A stretch of DNA of 64,000 bases from Comamonadaceae bacterium (GTDB lineage: Bacteria > Pseudomonadota > Gammaproteobacteria > Burkholderiales > Burkholderiaceae_C), in contig JAECRA010000010.1 of assembly GCA_015999985.1 (NCBI GenBank), positions 1-64,000 of the forward strand. Direction: 5' to 3'. The position numbers and the translations under genes are program-made. The notes beneath the pieces are model-generated. The model made no database searches, had not been told where the DNA came from, and saw nothing but the letters and a program-made list of their open reading frames with translations. Position 1 is the first letter of the stretch; every line of letters starts with the position of its first letter. Positions 1 to 10,163 of this stretch are shown piece by piece.

Positions 1-10
1 GGAAAGAGTC

Positions 11-1570
11 ATGCAACTCAATCCCGCAGAAATTTCTGAACTGATCAAGAGCCGCATCGAGGGCCTGGGTGTCAGCGCCGACGTGCGCAACCAGGGCACC
101 GTGGTGTCGGTGACCGACGGCATCGTTCGCATTCATGGCCTCTCTGATGCCATGCAAGGCGAGATGTTGGAATTCCCTCCCACAGCCGCTGGTGTTCCCA
201 CTTTCGGTCTCGCCCTGAACCTCGAGCGCGACTCTGTCGGCTCCGTGATCCTGGGTGAATACGAGCACATCTCTGAAGGCGACGTCGTCAAGTGCACGGG
301 CCGCATTCTGGAAGTGCCAGTTGGCCCTGAGCTGATTGGCCGCGTGGTGAACGCACTGGGTCAGCCTATAGACGGCAAAGGCCCCATCAACGCCAAGATG
401 ACCGACGTGATCGAGAAGGTCGCGCCTGGCGTTATTGCGCGTCAATCGGTGAGCCAGCCTGTGCAAACCGGCCTGAAGTCCATTGACTCCATGGTTCCCG
501 TCGGCCGTGGTCAGCGCGAGCTGATCATTGGTGACCGCCAAACTGGTAAGACGGCTGTCGCGATCGACGCCATCATCAACCAGAAGGGTCAGAACATGAC
601 CTGCGTGTACGTCGCCATCGGTCAGAAGGCGTCGTCCATCAAAAACGTGGTGCGCTCCCTGGAGCAAGCTGGCGCCATGGAATACACCATCGTCGTGGCA
701 GCATCCGCATCTGAATCGGCAGCCATGCAGTATGTGTCGGCCTATTCCGGCTGCACCATGGGTGAGTACTTCCGTGATCGCGGCGAAGATGCCTTGATCA
801 TTTATGACGATCTGTCCAAGCAAGCTGTGGCTTATCGTCAAGTGTCGCTGCTGCTGCGTCGTCCTCCAGGCCGTGAAGCCTACCCTGGCGACGTGTTCTA
901 TCTCCACTCGCGTCTGCTCGAGCGTGCTGCTCGCGTGAACGCCGACTATGTGGAAGCCTTCACCAAAGGTGAAGTCAAAGGCAAAACTGGTTCACTCACC
1001 GCACTGCCTATCATTGAAACGCAAGCGGGCGACGTGTCCGCATTCGTTCCAACCAACGTGATCTCGATCACCGACGGCCAGATCTTCCTGGAAACCAGCT
1101 TGTTCAACGCAGGTATCCGCCCCGCCATCAACGCCGGTATTTCGGTGTCCCGCGTGGGTGGTGCAGCTCAGACCGATCTGATCAAGAAGCTCTCCGGCGG
1201 TATCCGTACTGACTTGGCTCAGTACCGTGAACTGGCTGCTTTCGCGCAGTTCGCATCCGATCTCGACGCAGCGACCAAAAGGCAGCTCGACCGCGGTGCC
1301 CGCGTGACTGAATTGCTCAAGCAAGCCCAGTACAGCCCACTGCCTATCAGCTTGATGGGTGCGACGCTGTTCGCGGTGAACAAAGGCTTCATGGACGACG
1401 TGGAAGTTGCCAAGATTCTGTCTTTCGAGTCGGGTCTGCACAGCTACCTCAAGGACAAGCATGCTGATCTGCTCAGCAAGATGGATGCCGGCAAGGCCCT
1501 CGACAAGGACAAGGAGCTGGAAGCAGCTCTGACGGCCGCCATCGAAGCCTTCAAGAAAACCTTCGCTTGA
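11..1570 (+). CDS. atpA: F1 ATP synthase subunit alpha
   Basis: Non-catalytic alpha subunit of the cytoplasmic F1 head, forming the alpha3-beta3 ring that couples proton flow through Fo to ATP synthesis. The 519-residue protein is full length for the family. It shows the P-loop [11 protein letters not shown] near residue 170, the alpha-type strand [17 protein letters not shown] near 260, and the alpha signature [17 protein letters not shown] near 370. The start follows a GGAAAGAG ribosome site at the very edge of the window, so upstream atp genes (a, c, b, delta) are presumably just outside. atpG follows after 24 nt. Identification is secure. Confidence 0.98.
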   Translation: MQLNPAEISELIKSRIEGLGVSADVRNQGTVVSVTDGIVRIHGLSDAMQGEMLEFPPTAAGVPTFGLALNLERDSVGSVILGEYEHISEGDVVKCTGRILEVPVGPELIGRVVNALGQPIDGKGPINAKMTDVIEKVAPGVIARQSVSQPVQTGLKSIDSMVPVGRGQRELIIGDRQTGKTAVAIDAIINQKGQNMTCVYVAIGQKASSIKNVVRSLEQAGAMEYTIVVAASASESAAMQYVSAYSGCTMGEYFRDRGEDALIIYDDLSKQAVAYRQVSLLLRRPPGREAYPGDVFYLHSRLLERAARVNADYVEAFTKGEVKGKTGSLTALPIIETQAGDVSAFVPTNVISITDGQIFLETSLFNAGIRPAINAGISVSRVGGAAQTDLIKKLSGGIRTDLAQYRELAAFAQFASDLDAATKRQLDRGARVTELLKQAQYSPLPISLMGATLFAVNKGFMDDVEVAKILSFESGLHSYLKDKHADLLSKMDAGKALDKDKELEAALTAAIEAFKKTFA

Positions 1571-1594
1571 TCCTTCCTCGAAAGGACTAACGCA

Positions 1595-2461
1595 ATGGCA
1601 GTCGGTAAGGAAATTCGCGGCAAGATCAAATCGGTGGAAAACACCAAGAAGATCACCAAAGCCATGGAAATGGTGGCTGCATCCAAAATGCGCAAGGCGC
1701 AGGAAAGGATGCGGGCTGCCCGCCCTTACAGCGAGAAGATCCGCAACATTGCAGCCAATCTCGGTCACGCCAATCCGGAGTATGTGCATCCGTTCATGAA
1801 GGTGAACGATGCCAAGGTCGCTGGTGTGATCGTGGTCACGACCGACAAGGGCCTGTGCGGTGGCATGAACACCAACGTGCTGCGCGTCGTGACGTCCAAG
1901 CTGCGTGAGCTGCAGGGCGCTGGCGTGTCCACCGAGGCCGTGGCCATTGGCAACAAGGGCCTGGGTTTCCTCAATCGTGTGGGTGCCAAGGTGGTATCGC
2001 ACGTGACGGGCCTGGGTGACACGCCGCATCTGGACAAGCTGATCGGTCCGGTCAAGGTGCTGCTCGATGCTTATGCCGAAGGCAAGATCAACGCGGTGTA
2101 TCTGAGCTACACCAAGTTCATCAACACCATGAAGCAGGAGTCGGTGGTGGAGCAGTTGCTGCCCCTGTCCTCCGAGCAGATGCATGCCGAGAAGACGGAG
2201 CACGGCTGGGACTATATCTACGAGCCCGATGCGCAGAGCGTCATCGATGAGTTGCTGGTCCGCTATGTCGAGTCCCTGATTTACCAGGCGGTTGCGGAAA
2301 ACATGGCGTCAGAGCAGTCGGCACGCATGGTGGCCATGAAGGCTGCCACCGACAACGCCGGCAGCGTCATTGGCGAGTTGAAGCTGGTCTACAACAAGAC
2401 GCGCCAGGCAGCGATCACGAAAGAACTTTCGGAAATCGTCTCCGGCGCCGCTGCTGTGTAA
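1595..2461 (+). CDS. atpG: F1 ATP synthase subunit gamma
   Basis: Central rotor stalk of F1, turning inside the alpha-beta ring. The 288 residues match the bacterial gamma length. The N-terminal helix ([33 protein letters not shown]) and the C-terminal helix ([18 protein letters not shown], then [22 protein letters not shown]) are the two conserved coiled-coil segments. A Shine-Dalgarno-like AAAGGA lies about 9 nt before the ATG. The gene sits in the canonical A-G-D-C order, 33 nt ahead of the atpD start. Confidence 0.98.
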   Translation: MAVGKEIRGKIKSVENTKKITKAMEMVAASKMRKAQERMRAARPYSEKIRNIAANLGHANPEYVHPFMKVNDAKVAGVIVVTTDKGLCGGMNTNVLRVVTSKLRELQGAGVSTEAVAIGNKGLGFLNRVGAKVVSHVTGLGDTPHLDKLIGPVKVLLDAYAEGKINAVYLSYTKFINTMKQESVVEQLLPLSSEQMHAEKTEHGWDYIYEPDAQSVIDELLVRYVESLIYQAVAENMASEQSARMVAMKAATDNAGSVIGELKLVYNKTRQAAITKELSEIVSGAAAV

Positions 2462-3898
<1,437 letters not shown>

Positions 3899-3922
3899 TT
3901 TTTAATCAGCGTTCGGCATCGG

Positions 3923-3967
3923 GCGCCCGGCCCAATGGAGAGCATGTTTCTCTCCCTGGCCCGGGGC
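3923..3967 (+). promoter_or_regulatory. Imperfect hairpin between atpD and atpC
   Basis: The 92-nt atpD-atpC gap contains a GC-rich imperfect stem: GGAGAG pairs with CTCTCC around a short loop, flanked by CCCGG and CCGGG arms. No U-run follows, so it is not a classical terminator. It could act as an mRNA processing or stability element that sets epsilon stoichiometry; that role is inference. Confidence 0.4.
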
Positions 3968-3990
3968 ACTGTGTTTAACCAGGAGATAAC

Positions 3991-4410
3991 ATGGCCAACA
4001 CCATTCACGTCGACGTGGTCAGCGCCGAGGAGTCCATCTTCTCGGGCGAGGCCACGTTCGTTGCCCTGCCAGGCGAAGCTGGCGAACTGGGTATTTACCC
4101 ACGCCACACACCGCTTATTACGCGCATTAAGCCTGGCTCAGTGCGCATTAAGACGGTAGGCGGGGAAGAAGAGTTTGTATTCGTGGCTGGCGGGATCCTT
4201 GAGGTGCAGCCCAACCACGTCACCGTGCTGTCCGACACCGCTATCCGCGGCAAGGACCTGGACGATGAGAAGGCCAATGAGGCCAAGCTGGCTGCAGAAG
4301 AAGCGCTGAAGAACGCCAAGAGCGAGATTGACATGGCTCGCGCGTCGTCAGAGCTTGCTGTGCTGGCTGCGCAGATTGCGGCCTTGCGCAAGTACCGTCA
4401 AAAGCGTTGA
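3991..4410 (+). CDS. atpC: F1 ATP synthase subunit epsilon
   Basis: Small rotor-associated subunit that links gamma to the c-ring and can inhibit ATP hydrolysis. The 139 residues show the beta-sandwich core ([16 protein letters not shown], then [19 protein letters not shown], then [16 protein letters not shown]) and a C-terminal helical hairpin rich in Ala, Glu and Lys. A GGAGATAAC ribosome site precedes the ATG. It is the last gene of the operon, followed by a terminator. Confidence 0.97.
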   Translation: MANTIHVDVVSAEESIFSGEATFVALPGEAGELGIYPRHTPLITRIKPGSVRIKTVGGEEEFVFVAGGILEVQPNHVTVLSDTAIRGKDLDDEKANEAKLAAEEALKNAKSEIDMARASSELAVLAAQIAALRKYRQKR

Positions 4411-4471
4411 GTCTAGTCAGGTCCAAGCCGTCAAAGCCGGCATGGGCGATCTGTCTAGCCAGCGGAAAGTA

Positions 4472-4505
4472 AAAAACCCTGCACTCGCCCTGCAGGGTTT
4501 TTTTA
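4472..4505 (+). terminator. Rho-independent terminator of the atp operon
   Basis: An 11-bp perfect stem AAAACCCTGCA / TGCAGGGTTTT closes a CTCGCCC loop and runs into a T-tract. The A-rich 5' arm makes it symmetrical, so it could also stop the minus-strand MHYT gene that converges from the right. Confidence 0.92.
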
Positions 4506-4537
4506 CGTTCGTCTTAGTCCGAGGCTTGGTCGTTTGC

Positions 4538-5335
4538 CTATTTCTGCAAGGCGTGACTGGCGTCATTCATGGTCCTAGCGCTCCGCTTCCCTGAGGCTAT
4601 CGTTTCCGCAGGGGCGAGCACGTTCCACAGGAGATACACGAGCACCAAGCCCACCACCAGGAAGACCAACTGCGAAAGATACTGGCCGCCAATGCTCCAT
4701 ATGGGAGGAGACTTGCTTGCAATGCAGACGAATTCCGCGGCCTGCATTCCTGTGTAATGCATCGCACATACGGCCAACCCCATCGTCAGCGAGGCTAGAA
4801 CGCGATGCCAGGCCTTGCGCACGTGGAAAGCCAGCCAAAGGGCAGCGGCTGAGGCAGTGAAGGCAATCGCAAACGACACCAAAACTATGAGGGGATCCAA
4901 CGTCATATCGGCGCGGAGACTCATCGCATACATCCCCATGTAGTGCATCACGCACACGCCGACGCCAGCCAGCACGCTTCCCAGTAACCAGCCTCGTTTG
5001 CTGAATTGGCCGCCGCTGCCAGCGAGAAGCAGGGCGATTCCGGCGATGACAATGGCAGCAATCAGAGAGATGAGTGTCCAGAAACCGTCATACACCACCC
5101 GCAGGGGAAGCCGGTAGCCCATCATGCCGACAAAGTGCATGGACCAGATGCCGACACCGCCCAAAGCAACTGCCGCACCCGCAGCCATAGAACGATTGAT
5201 CGTGCCGTCGGGCCGGTACAGGCGTTTCGTATGCGCCAACGCGGCATAGGAGCCGAGTACGGAGATGATGTAGGAGAACACGACAAGCAGGATGTCGTAT
5301 CGGGGGGAAAGAACGTCGCCCACATTGAAGTTCAT
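4538..5335 (-). CDS. Stand-alone MHYT-domain membrane sensor protein
   Basis: Seven-helix integral membrane protein of the MHYT family, proposed to sense diatomic gases or redox through metal bound by its Met/His residues. Three repeats are visible: WSMHFVGMMGY, CVMHYMGMYAMS and CAMHYTGMQAAEF, each at a helix end. From the ATG at 5335 (GCGAGGA ribosome site) it has 265 residues. A longer in-frame start at 5458 lacks a ribosome site. Unlike the best-known members (YkoW, NO-linked Pseudomonas proteins) it has no GGDEF, EAL or kinase output domain, so it must signal through a partner or act in transport. Confidence 0.85.
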   Translation of the reverse strand: MNFNVGDVLSPRYDILLVVFSYIISVLGSYAALAHTKRLYRPDGTINRSMAAGAAVALGGVGIWSMHFVGMMGYRLPLRVVYDGFWTLISLIAAIVIAGIALLLAGSGGQFSKRGWLLGSVLAGVGVCVMHYMGMYAMSLRADMTLDPLIVLVSFAIAFTASAAALWLAFHVRKAWHRVLASLTMGLAVCAMHYTGMQAAEFVCIASKSPPIWSIGGQYLSQLVFLVVGLVLVYLLWNVLAPAETIASGKRSARTMNDASHALQK

Positions 5336-5454
5336 TGAATTATCCTCGCGCCCCCGTTGCAAGCGTCTACGCGGGGCGGAGGCCTTGCCCAGCATGACGG
5401 CGGCGGAATGGATGCTATTGCATCCAATTCCTGTATCTAAACGTTGCAAAAACA

Positions 5455-5494
5455 ACATTCACACAGTGAATGTGCACCACTCGAGTGCACATTC
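5455..5494. promoter_or_regulatory. Overlapping inverted repeats upstream of the MHYT gene
   Basis: Three half-sites share one central arm: ACATTCAC (5455-5462) pairs with GTGAATGT (5466-5473) over 3 nt, while GAATGTGCAC (5468-5477) pairs perfectly with GTGCACATTC (5485-5494) over 7 nt. The two hairpins are mutually exclusive. They lie about 120-160 nt ahead of the MHYT start, in a 380-nt gap (5336-5714) where I otherwise see no gene. This could be an operator array or a leader-RNA switch. Confidence 0.45.
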
Positions 5495-5714
5495 GTCGCT
5501 CCTGTCGGTGACTGGAACATGGTCAACGCGGCCAATGTAACTAAGATTGACTTTGTTGCATGATGATTACACCTTAATTTCGCCTCTCCGAGGTGAACTT
5601 AAGTTGTCTGATGATTAGGATTTACCCGAATTGCCCGAAGCAGGCTTTGAAACGCGGACCTGGGTGCAAAGACGCGACTTCATCCACAGGTATGCACTGA
5701 ACTCGGCATTTCTT

Positions 5715-6245
5715 TCAGATCGAGGGGGTCTCGAGCAGGCGCCCCCGTCCGAGCAGCTTCCGACCGGACAGCAGGGTGAATTCCCTGGCAATATGAAGCT
5801 TGGGCAGGGCTAGTTCAGGGCGCAGGAACTCCATCTGAAGTTCCCGCGCCACCTCAGGTATGGGTTCGGCACCCGCGGGCACTTGCATGCGTGCACTGAA
5901 GGCCTCGTTTCCCAGCACGACTAAACAGGGGAATAAACCGGCTCGCACAGGCCGGCTTTCTGAGGGGGTGGCTGCCGCAAGCAAGGTGATTTCGACCAGC
6001 GCCGAAGGCACGAAGCCCGCATCGGGTGCAAAGCCGGGCGAGGTCACTTTTGGCGCGCGAGCGCGCCCCATAAGCCAGCCGATGATGTTGCCTACGATAG
6101 GCAACCATAGAACCAGCAGCAGCGTACCCAGGTCGCGCGCGAGAGAGGGCGGTGGAACCAGCCAGCGAACCAGCCCGCCACCAACGGCCAGTACCAGGAG
6201 GATGGCGGTGAAGATCTGACGGCGCGACGAGATATTGGGTTTCAT
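5715..6245 (-). CDS. Unrecognised membrane protein with cytosolic tail
   Basis: The 176-residue protein has two predicted N-terminal membrane helices (FTAILLVLAVGGGLVRWLV and LGTLLLVLWLPIVGNIIGWLM) and then a soluble C-terminal part of about 115 residues that I do not recognise. It begins with ATG (MKPNISSRRQ) and has normal high-GC codon use. It lies 54 nt downstream of the TPM gene on the same strand and may be the last member of that transcript. No function is proposed. Confidence 0.65.
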   Translation of the reverse strand: MKPNISSRRQIFTAILLVLAVGGGLVRWLVPPPSLARDLGTLLLVLWLPIVGNIIGWLMGRARAPKVTSPGFAPDAGFVPSALVEITLLAAATPSESRPVRAGLFPCLVVLGNEAFSARMQVPAGAEPIPEVARELQMEFLRPELALPKLHIAREFTLLSGRKLLGRGRLLETPSI

Positions 6246-6299
6246 GCACCTATTAGAACGCGTTATCTGACGAGAACGCGCTATTTTTCACCCTACGAT

Positions 6300-6854
6300 T
6301 TATCGCAAGACAGGCGCGTCTGGAAGTTGATTGATGCCCTCTGCCGCTGAAGGGAAATCGGCATCAGGCGTTTTGGGGAAGTGTTCGACCAACACGGCGG
6401 AGACTTCTTCAAGCGCCTGTGTCAAACCGTCTTCAAACCGCTTCTCGCGCATGGCCGTGCCCAGGCGGTCCACCATGGCTTTCCATTCGCTTGCCGGCAC
6501 AAGCCGGTTGACGCCGCGGTCTGCGACCAGCTCGATTGAATGCTCTGCCAGCAGAAGATAGATCAACACGCCGTTACTGTGCGCTGTGTCCCACATGCGC
6601 AGCTTGGAGAACATCATTACCGCGCGCTCCCGGACGATCTGCTCGATCGGCAATTTTTCCCGGAAATGGCGCCAAAGATAACTGAGGGGTAAAGAGCCCT
6701 CGACATAGATGCGCACTTCACCAGTGTGCCGCCGTTCGCTGGCAGAGACGCGGCGGTGCAATCTTTCCAGGAGGTCGGGCGGCAATGCACGGTGTGCGTC
6801 ACCCTCATCCATCCAGCGATGACGCAGCACGCGGTTAAAAGCAGAGATCTTCAT
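6300..6854 (-). CDS. TPM-domain protein (short form)
   Basis: A 184-residue TPM-domain protein. The family is named after a thylakoid lumen phosphatase-like fold, often found with LemA in bacteria. Recognisable segments are SASERRHTGEVRIYVEGSLP, then MFSKLRMWDTAHSNGVLIYLLLAEHSIELVADRGVN. There is no signal peptide, in contrast to the upstream long-form TPM protein. It is third in a minus-strand lemA-TPM-TPM unit, 9 nt after its neighbour. Such trios are common in betaproteobacteria; the biochemical role is unsettled. Confidence 0.85.
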   Translation of the reverse strand: MKISAFNRVLRHRWMDEGDAHRALPPDLLERLHRRVSASERRHTGEVRIYVEGSLPLSYLWRHFREKLPIEQIVRERAVMMFSKLRMWDTAHSNGVLIYLLLAEHSIELVADRGVNRLVPASEWKAMVDRLGTAMREKRFEDGLTQALEEVSAVLVEHFPKTPDADFPSAAEGINQLPDAPVLR

Positions 6855-6863
6855 AGGCCGTTC

Positions 6864-7796
6864 CTACCAGCTGCCACTGGCGCCACCGCCACCGAAATTA
6901 CCACCGCCACCGGAGCTGAACCCGCCGCCCCCGCCGCCGAAGCCACCACCGCCCCTGCCGCCTCCCCAACCACCGCTGGGTGGAAGAAAAATGGGACCGC
7001 CGCCGCCGCGGCCACCTGAGCGAGGAAGGCCGGACAAGGCGCCGGCGAAGAAAGCGAGGAGAAGGGCGGTCACACCGGCCCCAATACCTATGACCAGGCT
7101 TGCCGTGATCACGAACGCCACGCCACCTACACCTGCCCCGGTGACCAAAGCGCCCAGCTTGCGGCCGAAAATCCCGCGCGTGAAGGCACTGATGATGGGG
7201 ACGGCGACAAATAAAAAGATGGCCCCTTCCACCCAGCTGAAGCCGCCTTGATCACCTCGCGCTGCAGGTTGCGCATCGATCACCACGGGCGGTAGCGCTT
7301 CTCCTCGGATGCGTGCCGACAACTGGTCTACCCCCGCATTCACACCGCCTGCATAGTCTCCCTGACGGAAGAACGGAGTGATAGCCTCATTGATGATGTG
7401 GCTGGCGGCAATGTCTGGCACGGCCCCTTCCAGGGTCTTGGCCACTTCAATGCGCACTCGCCGGTCTTTGACCGCCACCAGAAGAATAAGGCCGTCGCCC
7501 ACATCCTTGCGGCCGATCTTCCAGGTGTCGCCTACGCGATGGGCGTAGGCCGCAATGTCCTCCGGCGCCGTGGTGGGAACCAGCAGCACCACAACCTGAG
7601 ACCCCTTTTCCTCTTCCAGGCTCTTCAGCTTGGATTCCAGTGCGGCTTTCTGCGCATCGTCCAGTGTTCCGGAAGTGTCCACGACGCGTGCGGTCAGGGC
7701 CGGCACCGCTTGCAGCTGCTGTGCACTGGCAACGCCGCCCAGGCCCAGTACGAAGACCAGCGTGAGCAGAATTCGGAGCATCAAGGAAAAGGGCAT
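6864..7796 (-). CDS. TPM-domain protein with signal peptide and glycine-rich tail (YgcG-like)
   Basis: Long-form TPM protein of about 310 residues. It has an N-terminal signal peptide (LMLRILLTLVFVLGLGGVASA), then the TPM domain (VDTSGTLDDAQKAALESKLKSLEEEKGSQV ... VGDGLILLVAVKDRRVRIEV), two membrane helices, and an extreme Gly/Ser/Phe-rich C-terminus ending GASGSW. Starts at 7796 or 7781 are both possible; a TTG at 7826 is less likely. The gene follows lemA by about 32 nt. The glycine tail is typical of the family and may mediate surface or membrane contacts. Confidence 0.88.
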   Translation of the reverse strand: MPFSLMLRILLTLVFVLGLGGVASAQQLQAVPALTARVVDTSGTLDDAQKAALESKLKSLEEEKGSQVVVLLVPTTAPEDIAAYAHRVGDTWKIGRKDVGDGLILLVAVKDRRVRIEVAKTLEGAVPDIAASHIINEAITPFFRQGDYAGGVNAGVDQLSARIRGEALPPVVIDAQPAARGDQGGFSWVEGAIFLFVAVPIISAFTRGIFGRKLGALVTGAGVGGVAFVITASLVIGIGAGVTALLLAFFAGALSGLPRSGGRGGGGPIFLPPSGGWGGGRGGGGFGGGGGGFSSGGGGNFGGGGASGSW

Positions 7797-7828
7797 ATCC
7801 GGATCAGGGATTTGCGTATACGCCAAGC

Positions 7829-8449
7829 TTATCTGGATGCCGGCGCGGAGGGCGAGGTGCCGAAGTCAACTTTCGGCGCATTCGAAATCTGCGCTTCATT
7901 GGCGACGGTGAAATTTTCCTTGGGCTTGTAGCCAAAAATCATGCCCGTCAGATTGGTGGGGAAGCTGCGTGCCAGCACGTTGTACTCCTGCACCGCCTTG
8001 ATGTAGCGGTCACGGGCCACGGCAATGCGGTTTTCCGTACCCTCCAGGGCCACGCGCAGATCGGAAAAGGCTTTGTTGGCCTTCAGGTCCGGGTAGCGTT
8101 CCACCGAAACCAGCAGACGGCTGAGCGCACCAGACAACTCGCCTTGCGCAGCCTGGAATTGCTTGAATGCCTCGGGGTTGTTCAGCGTTTCAGGCGTGAC
8201 CTGAATGCTGGTGGCCTTGGCGCGCGCCTGAATCACTTGATTGAGCGTGTCTTGCTCGAACTTGGCTTCACCTTTGACGGTGTTGACCAGGTTGTCGATC
8301 AGATCCGCACGGCGCTGATACTGGTTCACCACTTCGCTCCAGGCGGACTTTGTGCCTTCGTCCAGGCGCTGAAAGTCGTTATAGCCGCAGCCGGTCAGGC
8401 TCAGCAGCAGGGTCAGGGCAGCAACGGCCTTGAAGAGCCAATTTCTCAT
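7829..8449 (-). CDS. lemA: LemA family lipoprotein
   Basis: The 206-residue protein starts at the ATG at 8449, behind a GAGAGGA ribosome site. A lipoprotein signal ends in LTGC with the acceptor Cys near residue 20. The LemA core follows: a long helical bundle with NQYQRRADLIDNLVNTVKG, ARAKATSIQV, ERYPDLKANKAF, LEGTENRIAVARDRYIKAVQEYN and FPTNLTGMIFGYKPKENF. All the classic blocks are present. It leads the lemA-TPM-TPM unit. LemA proteins are membrane-associated and often co-occur with TPM proteins; the mechanism is not settled. Confidence 0.95.
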   Translation of the reverse strand: MRNWLFKAVAALTLLLSLTGCGYNDFQRLDEGTKSAWSEVVNQYQRRADLIDNLVNTVKGEAKFEQDTLNQVIQARAKATSIQVTPETLNNPEAFKQFQAAQGELSGALSRLLVSVERYPDLKANKAFSDLRVALEGTENRIAVARDRYIKAVQEYNVLARSFPTNLTGMIFGYKPKENFTVANEAQISNAPKVDFGTSPSAPASR

Positions 8450-8616
8450 GATGAAGTCCTCTCTCGCCAAAAAAATGGAGCAGCGGAGAAGCTATCATAG
8501 GTTAAGGATTTAGTCTGTGGGACAACGCCGTCCCTGGGACAAATTCCACACATCTGGCCTGAATATGCGCAAGCCAAGCATTCACGGCACAATCGCAGCA
8601 CTTTTCCTTTCCTGCC

Positions 8617-9063
8617 ATGCCCAAGCCACGCTACCGGCCCGCCGAGATGGCGGCCTCTCCCGACGACGTTGAAGCGGCCTTCTACGAAGCCCTGCACGCG
8701 GGCGACATTGAGCAGCTGATGGCGTGCTGGGCAGATGAAGACGACATTGTCTGTGTGCACCCAGCGGGCTCGCGCCTGGTGGGAGCCGCCGCCATCCGCT
8801 CGTCTTTCGAATCCATGCTCACTGGCGGCAGAATCCGGGTCACGGTTGAACGCACGCGCAAAGTCGAGTCGCTCTCGGCCAGCGTTCACAGCGTGCTCGA
8901 GCGCGTTGACGTACAAACAGCGGAGGGGCCGCAGCACGCCTGGGTGGTCGCAACCAATGTCTTTCTGAAGACCGCTCAAGGCTGGCGTCTGGTAGCACAC
9001 CACGCCAGTCCGGGACGCGCCGACGTGGCAGAAGCCACGGTCCCAGGACAGTTGCTGCACTGA
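8617..9063 (+). CDS. NTF2-like (SnoaL/DUF4440-type) protein
   Basis: A 148-residue single-domain protein of the NTF2-like cone fold. The opening helix (SPDDVEAAFYEALHAGDIEQLMACWADED), the DIVCVHPAGSRLVGAAAIRSSFESML strand-helix segment, and the closing WVVATNVFLKTAQGWRLVAHHASPG hairpin are typical of SgcJ/YybH-type members. These act as small-molecule isomerases, binding proteins or accessory domains; the substrate cannot be read from sequence. It lies upstream of the YheT-like hydrolase on the same strand and diverges from lemA. Confidence 0.8.
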   Translation: MPKPRYRPAEMAASPDDVEAAFYEALHAGDIEQLMACWADEDDIVCVHPAGSRLVGAAAIRSSFESMLTGGRIRVTVERTRKVESLSASVHSVLERVDVQTAEGPQHAWVVATNVFLKTAQGWRLVAHHASPGRADVAEATVPGQLLH

Positions 9064-9088
9064 GAAGGTATGAACGCCCCCCTCATGC

Positions 9089-10123
9089 ATGTCTTGCCCG
9101 TCAAAATGCTTTGATCCAGATATCTTGATCAGCTACCGCGCACCGTTCTGGTTACCAGGCGGCCATCTGCAAACCATTTGGCCAGCACTCTATGGGCGCC
9201 GCGTGACCGGGCCACGCGTGGTGTATCAGCGAGCGCGCTGGGACACGCCAGATGGTGATTTTGTGGACGTTGACTTCCTTGAACATGCATCGTCCACCCT
9301 CGGCGCGCCGCTGCTCGTGCTGTTCCATGGCCTGGAAGGCTCCTCTCGAAGTCACTACGCGGAAGCTTTTGCTGATTGGGCCCGTCAACACGGGCTTGCA
9401 TTTGCTGTGCCGCATTTTCGGGGCTGCTCTGGCGAAATCAATCGGGCGCCCCGCGCCTACCATTCGGGCGATGTTGAAGAGATCGGATGGATCCTTGCTC
9501 GACTGCGCAATTGGCATACCGCGCGTGGCGGTGGGCCCATACTGGCGGTGGGCGTGTCCCTAGGCGGCAATGCACTGCTGCGCTGGGCGGGTGAGGTTGG
9601 CCTCTCGGCTGCCAGCAGTGTGAGCGCGGTCGCGGCCGTGTGCTCACCGCTGGACCTTGCCGCAGGTGGGCACGCCATAGGGCGAGGCTTCAACCGGCAG
9701 GTCTACACCCGCATGTTTTTGCGCACCATGAAGGCCAAGGCCTACGACAAACTGGCACAGCACCCGGGTTTGTTCGATTCCGCTCGCATGGGTTCGGCGC
9801 GTGACCTGTACGCCTTTGACGACCTGTTCACGGCACCACTGCATGGCTTTGCAGGGGTCGAGGATTACTGGAAGCGCGCGTCCGCCAAACCGCATCTGGC
9901 AGATATTCGGGTGCCGGCCCTTGCCCTGAATGCAAAGAATGATCCTTTCGTACCTGCATCCAGCTTGCCGGGGAAAGACGAAGCGGGCGCTTACGTGACG
10001 CTTTGGCAGCCGGATGAAGGCGGCCATGTCGGCTTTCCTGAGGGCACTGTGCCGCCTGGCAACGTGTTCTGGCTTCCCAAGGCAGTAGGCGGCTGGCTTC
10101 TGGCGCAATTGACAAGCGCATAA
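9089..10123 (+). CDS. yheT: YheT-family alpha/beta hydrolase
   Basis: A 344-residue alpha/beta hydrolase of the YheT/ABHD family. Visible blocks are FWLPGGHLQTIWPALYGR at the N-terminus, the oxyanion segment FHGLEGSSRSHY near 79-90, HFRGCSGEINRAPRAYHSGD near 109, the nucleophile elbow VGVSLGGN with Ser157, the acid region LNAKNDPFVP, and the His region DEGGHVGF. E. coli YheT has the same order; its substrate is uncertain. The start is not clear-cut: an ATG at 9070, in another frame, opens a 14-codon ORF ending inside this gene, so either a short leader or a frame difference at the N-terminus exists. Confidence 0.9.
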   Translation: MSCPSKCFDPDILISYRAPFWLPGGHLQTIWPALYGRRVTGPRVVYQRARWDTPDGDFVDVDFLEHASSTLGAPLLVLFHGLEGSSRSHYAEAFADWARQHGLAFAVPHFRGCSGEINRAPRAYHSGDVEEIGWILARLRNWHTARGGGPILAVGVSLGGNALLRWAGEVGLSAASSVSAVAAVCSPLDLAAGGHAIGRGFNRQVYTRMFLRTMKAKAYDKLAQHPGLFDSARMGSARDLYAFDDLFTAPLHGFAGVEDYWKRASAKPHLADIRVPALALNAKNDPFVPASSLPGKDEAGAYVTLWQPDEGGHVGFPEGTVPPGNVFWLPKAVGGWLLAQLTSA

Positions 10124-10163
10124 GGACTACATCAGGCCATTTCGCTGCGGACTATGATGGACC

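Noticed and set aside
992-2203. Long minus-strand open frame of about 400 codons opposite atpA/atpG
   Set aside because: It is antisense to two highly conserved genes, is His/Leu/Gln-rich with no domain, and is explained by the codon bias of the sense strand.
5631-5813. Small plus-strand frame downstream of the MHYT promoter region
   Set aside because: No ribosome site, overlaps the end of the minus-strand membrane protein gene, and composition is not protein-like.
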